Source: Clostridiales bacterium (GTDB taxonomy: Bacteria; Bacillota; Clostridia; Christensenellales; CAG-138). Taken from it: a stretch of DNA of 10,819 nucleotides. The position numbers and the translations under genes are program-made. Under the pieces are notes generated by a model that was given only the letters and a program-made list of their open reading frames with translations, was not told the DNA's origin and did not search any database. Shown here piece after piece: positions 6,169 through 10,819 of the stretch (positions are counted from its first letter, which is position 1; each line of letters starts with the position of its first letter). The stretch spans positions 1 through 10,819 of the forward strand of contig JAISXK010000062.1 of NCBI GenBank assembly GCA_031270585.1. The letters are read 5' to 3'.

Positions 6169-6933
6169 TTAAATCCCAAAGAGGGTTTTCCCGTTCCGAC
6201 AGGTAATTTCCGCCATCTTTTCCGCATTGATTTCGTGGATCTGCGCCAGCTTTTCGCATACCAGCCGCACATACGCGGGCTCGTTACGCCGCCCGCGATG
6301 AGGATCGGGTGTCATATACGGACAATCCGTTTCGATTAAAAGCCTGTCCAGTGGGATCTTTTCGGCCACATCCATATTCCTTTTGGCGTTGCGGAATGTA
6401 ATCGCGCCGCCAAAAGCAATATATAGCCCCATATCCAGGCAGCGCTTTGCCGTTTCATAGCTGCCGGAAAAGCAATGCATCACGCCGCGCAGGCCATCAC
6501 GGTGCGTATGCAGGATATCAAGAGCATCCCGGCTTGCCTCGCGCACATGCAACACCACGGGCAGCCCATGTTGACGGGCCAGCGCAAGCTGCGCGGCAAA
6601 CCATTTGCGCTGCGTTTCGCGCGGCGAAAAATCATAATGATAATCAAGCCCAATCTCACCCACAGCCACAACCCTTTTGCGGGCAAGCAGCGCGCATAGC
6701 TCATCCAGGTGCTCTGACTGCATGCCGGCGGTCTCGTGTGGGTGCGTGCCCAGTGCCGCCACCATAAAGGGGTAGCGGCTCACAAGCGCCAGCACGGCTT
6801 GTGCTTCGGGCATTTTTGTGCAGGCTTCCAGCAGCAGCGTTACGCCTCTTTCGTGCAGACGCATTAGCAGCGCCTCGCGATCCACGTCAAAGCGATGGTC
6901 CAGCATATGCGCGTGGGTGTCAAAGAGCTGCAT
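6169..6933 (-). CDS. tatD: TatD-family metal-dependent deoxyribonuclease
   Basis: A 254-residue cytosolic hydrolase with the TIM-barrel TatD fold; family members are 3'-5' DNA exonucleases, linked to DNA repair and degradation. Metal ligands are all visible: H7 and H9 in DTHAH, E93 in VGEIGLDYHYD, H129 in LPVVLHVREA, H153 in MHCFSG and D203 in ETDCPYMTPDP. Length is the usual 250-265. The ATG shares one base with the metG stop (TGATG, 6935-6931), so it is translated by coupling to metG. This metG-tatD order is widespread in Firmicutes, where tatD (yabD in B. subtilis) follows metG. It has no promoter of its own that I can see. Confidence 0.95.
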   Translation of the reverse strand: MQLFDTHAHMLDHRFDVDREALLMRLHERGVTLLLEACTKMPEAQAVLALVSRYPFMVAALGTHPHETAGMQSEHLDELCALLARKRVVAVGEIGLDYHYDFSPRETQRKWFAAQLALARQHGLPVVLHVREASRDALDILHTHRDGLRGVMHCFSGSYETAKRCLDMGLYIAFGGAITFRNAKRNMDVAEKIPLDRLLIETDCPYMTPDPHRGRRNEPAYVRLVCEKLAQIHEINAEKMAEITCRNGKTLFGI

Positions 6934-8903
6934 CAGCGCACACGAATGCCGTCGGGCATATCAGCAAGGGTGGTGAGCGCGCTCAAATGTGCATCCCCCT
7001 CGTCGGACGCGCAAAGTATCATACCCTCGCTCCTGATGGAACAGATCTCCACGGGCTCCAGATTATAAACCAGCACCACGGTTTTATCTATCATGTCATC
7101 CGGCGTATACCAGCTTTTAATGCCGGATACCACAATGCGTTCTTCATCCCCTACCTTCAGCGTGAGCTTCAACAGCTTTTTGCTGCGTTTCACCTCTTCA
7201 CAGGCGATCACCTTGGCAAGGCGCAAATCCAGCTTATCAAAATCGTCATAGCTGACGAGCGGCTTTTTCCCGGGGGCGCTCTTTGCAGGAACCGCCGCTG
7301 CGGCGTTGGCTGCGGCAGTGGCCGAGACGACGGCCTCTTCCAAGGCGGCAAGCTCTTTTTGCACGTCTATCCGGGGGAAGAGCGCGTCGCACTTTTTTAC
7401 AGGCGTGCCAGGGGCAATCCGGCCAAAGCGCGCCAGGCTTTCTATGGTCAGCTCCATTTCGTTGGCAATGCTCAGCTGTTGCGCGATTTTGGGCGCGGTG
7501 TCGGGTAAATACGGCCCAATCATCACGGCCACGTAACGCAAGCATTCGGCAAGGTTATAAAGCACGGTGCCCAGGCGGTCTTTCCCGGCGTCGTCTCTGG
7601 CAAGCGCCCAAGGCATGGTGGTGTCGATGTATTTGTTGCAGGCGCCTATCAGCTTCCATATTTCCATCAATGCTTCGGGCAGCTTCAGGCCCTTCATGTG
7701 CTCCTCCATCCTGGCGGGCAACAATTCGGCAAGCGCAATGAGCGCGTCGTCCTCCTCCGCCACGGGCTTTAGCGGCGCCGGCAGACTACCGCCAAAGTAT
7801 TTATCCACCATGGTCACGGTGCGTGAAAGCAGGTTGCCCAAATCGTTGGCAAGGTCGCTGTTGATACGGTAAATCAGCGCCTCGTTGCTGAATACGCCAT
7901 CCGCGCCGAAGGGAACCTCGCGCAGCAAAAAGTAACGTATGGCGTCTACCCCATAGCGCCGGCAAAGCTGTACGGGATCTACCACATTGCCCTTGCTCTT
8001 GCTCATCTTGCCGCCATCCAGCACCAGCCAGCCGTGGCCAAACACTTGCTTGGGCAGCGGCTCGCCCAATGCCATCAACATAATGGGCCAAATAATGGTA
8101 TGAAAGCGCACGATTTCTTTGCCTACCAAGTGTATATCGGCGGGCCAATACGTGCGATAAAGGCTGTCGTCGTCGGACTCATAGCCCAAATGCGTTATAT
8201 AGTTGGACAGCGCGTCCAGCCATACATACACGACATGCTTCTCGTCAAAATCCACGGGTATGCCCCATTTGAAGCTGGTGCGCGATACGCACAGATCCTC
8301 CAGCCCCGGCAATAAAAAGTTTTGCATCATCTCGTTGGCGCGGCTGGGCGGCTGTATAAACGCGGGGTGCGATTGTATATGCGCGATCAGCCTGTCGGCA
8401 TACTTGCTCATGCGAAAAAAGTAGCTCTCCTCCTCCACGAGCTCAATGGGGCGGCCACAGTCGGGGCAGTTGCCGTCAACCAGCTGGCGTTCCAGCCAAA
8501 AGCTCTCGCAGGGCGTGCAATAATGCCCCGTATAGGAGGACTTGTAGATATCCCCCTGCTCGTAAAGCTGACGGAACATCCTCTGAACGGCGCGCATGTG
8601 TTTTTCCTCCGTAGTGCGGAGAAACCCGTCGTTGGAAATGTTGAGCAGCTTCCATAACGACAGGAACCCTTCCACGATTTTATCCACATACGCCTTGGGT
8701 GTTACACCGTTCTTTTCGGCCATGCGTTCTATCTTTTGGCCGTGCTCGTCCGACCCGGTCAGAAAATACACGTTATACCCCGTTAGCCGTTTATAGCGGG
8801 CTATGGCGTCGGCCGCCACCGTGCAATACGCATGGCCTATGTGCAGTTTGTCGCTGGGGTAATAGATAGGCGTGGTGATGTAAAATGTGGGTTGTGTCAT
8901 CAT
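6933..8903 (-). CDS. metG: Methionyl-tRNA synthetase with C-terminal tRNA-binding domain
   Basis: A 656-residue class I aminoacyl-tRNA synthetase that charges tRNA-Met with methionine. The Rossmann catalytic core has HIGH at 21-24 and KMSKS at 299-303. The connective insertion carries a four-cysteine zinc knuckle (C129, C132, C146, C149). The helical anticodon-binding domain spans about 340-510. An Ala-rich linker (about 525-545) leads to an EMAP/Trbp111-type OB-fold (551-656, beginning YDDFDKLDLRLAKV) that serves in dimerisation and tRNA binding. Full length for this architecture. The start at 8903 is fixed by AAAGGAGG (8918-8911) with a 7-nt spacer; a second ATG follows immediately. A consensus promoter lies just upstream, and tatD follows with a one-base overlap. 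Confidence 0.97.
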   Translation of the reverse strand: MMTQPTFYITTPIYYPSDKLHIGHAYCTVAADAIARYKRLTGYNVYFLTGSDEHGQKIERMAEKNGVTPKAYVDKIVEGFLSLWKLLNISNDGFLRTTEEKHMRAVQRMFRQLYEQGDIYKSSYTGHYCTPCESFWLERQLVDGNCPDCGRPIELVEEESYFFRMSKYADRLIAHIQSHPAFIQPPSRANEMMQNFLLPGLEDLCVSRTSFKWGIPVDFDEKHVVYVWLDALSNYITHLGYESDDDSLYRTYWPADIHLVGKEIVRFHTIIWPIMLMALGEPLPKQVFGHGWLVLDGGKMSKSKGNVVDPVQLCRRYGVDAIRYFLLREVPFGADGVFSNEALIYRINSDLANDLGNLLSRTVTMVDKYFGGSLPAPLKPVAEEDDALIALAELLPARMEEHMKGLKLPEALMEIWKLIGACNKYIDTTMPWALARDDAGKDRLGTVLYNLAECLRYVAVMIGPYLPDTAPKIAQQLSIANEMELTIESLARFGRIAPGTPVKKCDALFPRIDVQKELAALEEAVVSATAAANAAAAVPAKSAPGKKPLVSYDDFDKLDLRLAKVIACEEVKRSKKLLKLTLKVGDEERIVVSGIKSWYTPDDMIDKTVVLVYNLEPVEICSIRSEGMILCASDEGDAHLSALTTLADMPDGIRVR

Positions 8904-8965
8904 AACAAAACCTCCTTTATCTGCGCCGTAAGCGATATACCATGGGGTTTTCCTGCCGTGTGCCG

Positions 8966-8994
8966 ATTGTAACCTTACCCCGGGGGCTTGTCAA
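8966..8994 (-). promoter_or_regulatory. Consensus sigma-A promoter of metG-tatD
   Basis: Minus strand: a perfect TTGACA (8994-8989), 17-bp spacer, then TACAAT (8971-8966, 5/6). Transcription would begin near 8959, about 56 nt before the ATG. The -35 begins only three bases after the murG stop. The leader is too short for a T-box or other large riboswitch. The spacer includes the palindromic run CCCCCGGGG. Confidence 0.85.
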
Positions 8995-8997
8995 GCG

Positions 8998-10110
8998 TTA
9001 TGCCTTTTTTAAAAGAACATGCGGCGCCTTCACAATCCCCTTGCCGCTTGTTAACGCCGCCTGCCGTATCACGTCAAGTACGGCCCCGGTGCCGTCGGCA
9101 TTGGGCGAGCCCGCCATGGCGCGTATATACCGTTGCCGGTCTTCGTACAGGCGCACGAGCGTCCGCGTTAGCGTATCGGCCGTCATATCCTCCTGCTTTA
9201 ATACGGCGGCATAGCCTTTTTTTTCAAAGTAGGCGGCGTTTTGTATCTGGTCGCCACGGCTGGCGCCCAAGGGCAGCGGCACAAGCAACGCGGGCTTTTT
9301 CAACGCTAAAAACTCGAATATCGCGTTGGCGCCCGCGCGGGATAATACGATATCCGCAAGCGCGAAAAGATCGGGCTGCTCGGCGTCTATGTATTCATAC
9401 TGCACATAGCCGGGCTGCGCGTACTGCGTAGCGAGCTTCCCCTTGCCGCACAGGTGCACAATATCAAACCGGGGTAAAAGCGCAGGGAGCGCCTGGCGCA
9501 ACGTATCGTTTATGGCCTTGGCGCCCAATCCTCCGCCCATCATCATGATGACGGGCTTATTGCCGCCCAGTTTCGTAAAAGCCAGGCCCCGCGCCCTGTC
9601 GCCGTCATATAACTCTTTGCGGATGGGCGTGCCTGTAAACACGCCTTTTGCGCCAAGATGGCTCAATGTATCCTCAAACGTAACACAAACCTTGCTTGCA
9701 AAACGGTTGGCTATGCGGTTGGAAAGCCCCGGCGTATAGTCGGATTCGTGTACGACGACGGGGCAAATTTTGCGCGCGCCCAACACGACCGGAACGGAAA
9801 CATACCCCCCCTTGCTGAACACCACGCTGGGCTTGATGCGCTTGATAAGCCTTTTGGCCTGGCCCGTGCCGCGCGCCACACGAAATACATCCGCCACGTT
9901 TTTCAGGCTGAAATACCGCCTGAGCTTGCCCGCGCTGATGGTATGATAGCGTATATCCGGCGCGCTTTCAAGCAAGGTTTTTTCTATGCCGGCGGCGGTG
10001 CCTATATAATGAACGCTCCAGCCTTCGCACCGCAATGCGCGCATAAGCGCAAAGTTCGGCGTTACGTGCCCGGCGGATCCGCCGCCCGTAAACACAGCTG
10101 TTTGTTGCAT
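8998..10110 (-). CDS. murG: MurG, lipid II-forming N-acetylglucosaminyltransferase
   Basis: A 370-residue GT28 glycosyltransferase on the inner face of the membrane. It moves GlcNAc from UDP-GlcNAc to lipid I, giving lipid II, the last cytosolic step before flippase and transpeptidases. Visible motifs: the N-terminal glycine loop GGGSAGHVTPN (9-19, with H15), FSKGGYVSVPV, HESDYTPGLSNR (acceptor-side loop, clostridial form), FTGTPIRKE, GGGLGAKAIND and the donor-site segment SRAGANAIFEFLALKKPALLVPLP followed by DQIQNA. ATG at 10110 is preferred over the upstream TTG at 10125 because AAAGGA (10122-10117) sits 6 nt before it. It is outside a division/cell-wall (dcw) cluster, as is common in Clostridia. 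It follows the sortase gene by 104 bp and may be read from the same transcript. Confidence 0.94.
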   Translation of the reverse strand: MQQTAVFTGGGSAGHVTPNFALMRALRCEGWSVHYIGTAAGIEKTLLESAPDIRYHTISAGKLRRYFSLKNVADVFRVARGTGQAKRLIKRIKPSVVFSKGGYVSVPVVLGARKICPVVVHESDYTPGLSNRIANRFASKVCVTFEDTLSHLGAKGVFTGTPIRKELYDGDRARGLAFTKLGGNKPVIMMMGGGLGAKAINDTLRQALPALLPRFDIVHLCGKGKLATQYAQPGYVQYEYIDAEQPDLFALADIVLSRAGANAIFEFLALKKPALLVPLPLGASRGDQIQNAAYFEKKGYAAVLKQEDMTADTLTRTLVRLYEDRQRYIRAMAGSPNADGTGAVLDVIRQAALTSGKGIVKAPHVLLKKA

Positions 10111-10131
10111 ATTTCGTCCTTTCAAAATTAC

Positions 10132-10163
10132 CCGGATCTACCCCGCTCCGGCAATATATGCCG
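10132..10163. repeat. Two overlapping inverted repeats before murG
   Basis: CCGGA (10132-10136)/TCCGG (10147-10151) around 10 nt, and CGGCA (10149-10153)/TGCCG (10159-10163) around ATATA. They share bases 10149-10151, so the two hairpins exclude each other in RNA. They lie 20-55 nt before the murG ATG and lack a T-tract. Confidence 0.45.
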
Positions 10164-10192
10164 TTTAGTGCGTATCTGATTGCTTCCATCTG

Positions 10193-10212
10193 AAAAAGAG
10201 CGCGCTTTTTTT
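10193..10212. terminator. Weak A/T-rich hairpin after the sortase gene
   Basis: Plus strand AAAAAGAG-CGCG-CTTTTTTT can form an 8-bp, mostly A-T stem with one G-T pair. Read in the sortase direction the stem has an A-C mismatch and ends in CTTTTT. At best a leaky terminator, leaving room for read-through into murG. Confidence 0.3.
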
Positions 10213-10214
10213 AC

Positions 10215-10819
10215 TTACTCTTTTACAGGGCCCGGTATCGGGCGGGTATCATTCTCTTGCCTTAGCTGGGTTTGTTCTTTGCATATAACCACAACGCGCG
10301 ACATGGATTGGCCTGTAAAATCATAATCCCCCAGGCAGGTGATGAGTATGAGCCGCGTGGGCGTATCCTTTCCTACCTTGATGATTTCTTCGGGTATATC
10401 TTGCGCCAGATAGGACTCGATCGATTCTATTTCAAAATAGCGCGTAAAGCCTTCGTTAAAATCTATGCGTACCGATTCGCCCGGTTTGCTGTTTTTCAGC
10501 ACAGAAAAAATACCCTTTTTCTTGTTGAAACGCTGATGGCCGTTTATGATTGCGTTGCCGGCTTCGCCGGGGCTTGCCCCGTAATAAAACCAACCGGCCT
10601 TATACGGATCGTCGATAGAGCCCATCACATTGCCCTCGCCGATGCCCACCACCTCGATTACGGCCTTCTGTTTGTGCGCGTCAAAATAGATCATGACGGG
10701 CACGGGCACAGGCGTCGCGTTAAGATCGGGCGCCGCTGTGGCGTTAAGACCGGCATTCGTGTCCGTTGAATCCGGCGCGGGCGCCGTCGCAATGGGCGTT
10801 GGCGTAACGGCGGGCGCAG
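10215..10819 (-). CDS. Sortase, extracellular transpeptidase (5' end cut by window edge)
   Basis: The catalytic domain of a sortase, which cuts a sorting signal on a secreted protein and joins it to the wall or to another subunit. Numbered from the internal GTG at 10709: H58 (NAIINGH), C125 (ILITCLGDYD) and R138 (SMSRVVVIC), the His-Cys-Arg triad; also GWFYYGASPGEAG and GIFSVLKNSKPGESVRI, typical of class D/E/F-like enzymes. The frame stays open through 10710-10819 with no stop and encodes a Pro/Thr/Ala-rich stretch (TPTPIATAPAP, later ATPVPVPV), which looks like the stalk between a membrane anchor and the catalytic domain. The true start and transmembrane segment therefore lie right of the window. 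After the catalytic Arg there is a short polar tail (QTQLRQENDTRPIPGPVKE). No sorting-signal substrate is encoded in the window. Exact class is uncertain. Confidence 0.9.
   Translation of the reverse strand, partial: APAVTPTPIATAPAPDSTDTNAGLNATAAPDLNATPVPVPVMIYFDAHKQKAVIEVVGIGEGNVMGSIDDPYKAGWFYYGASPGEAGNAIINGHQRFNKKKGIFSVLKNSKPGESVRIDFNEGFTRYFEIESIESYLAQDIPEEIIKVGKDTPTRLILITCLGDYDFTGQSMSRVVVICKEQTQLRQENDTRPIPGPVKE

Noticed and set aside
9658..10179. A 173-codon plus-strand frame opposite murG
   Set aside because: It overlaps the glycine-loop end of murG and its leader, lacks a ribosome binding site and matches no known domain.

Overview
The window reads as chromosomal DNA from a Gram-positive, Firmicutes-type bacterium, most likely of the Clostridia. 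The evidence is a lipoprotein-type, MecA-like class B penicillin-binding protein, a sortase with a Pro/Thr/Ala-rich stalk, a free-standing MurG of clostridial type (HESDYTPG motif), strong AGGAGG-type ribosome binding sites and sigma-A-like promoters. The genes are fairly GC-rich. A finer placement cannot be supported from this sequence.

Layout. Positions 1-176 look like the end of an IS66-family insertion sequence that runs off the left edge: the first 19 codons of its TnpA accessory protein lie on the minus strand, and a plausible GTAA terminus sits at 176. Next comes an A/T-richer cassette (177-1061) with a Phd/YefM antitoxin and a RelE/ParE toxin in one operon, a possible 36-codon tail ORF, and an intrinsic terminator. 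A gene-poor spacer (1062-1328) holds a small tandem repeat. Then follow two plus-strand genes: a PHP-domain phosphoesterase and the penicillin-binding protein, the latter with its own extended -10 promoter overlapping a perfect 15-bp palindrome.

From 4363 to the right edge every gene is on the minus strand. In transcription order they are: a sortase cut by the window edge, murG, metG (own consensus promoter), tatD (TGATG overlap with metG) and a Na+/phosphate cotransporter fused to a PhoU domain (own promoter). The cotransporter converges on the penicillin-binding protein gene across a 52-bp gap.

How they work together: MurG makes lipid II inside the cell, the penicillin-binding protein cross-links peptidoglycan outside, and the sortase anchors or polymerises surface proteins, so three genes concern the cell envelope. 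metG-tatD is a common housekeeping pair. I found no convincing new multi-gene system. The items most worth checking are the palindromic operator candidate before the penicillin-binding protein gene, the mini-ORF after the toxin, the IS66/toxin-antitoxin boundary and the AAAAGTC repeat array.
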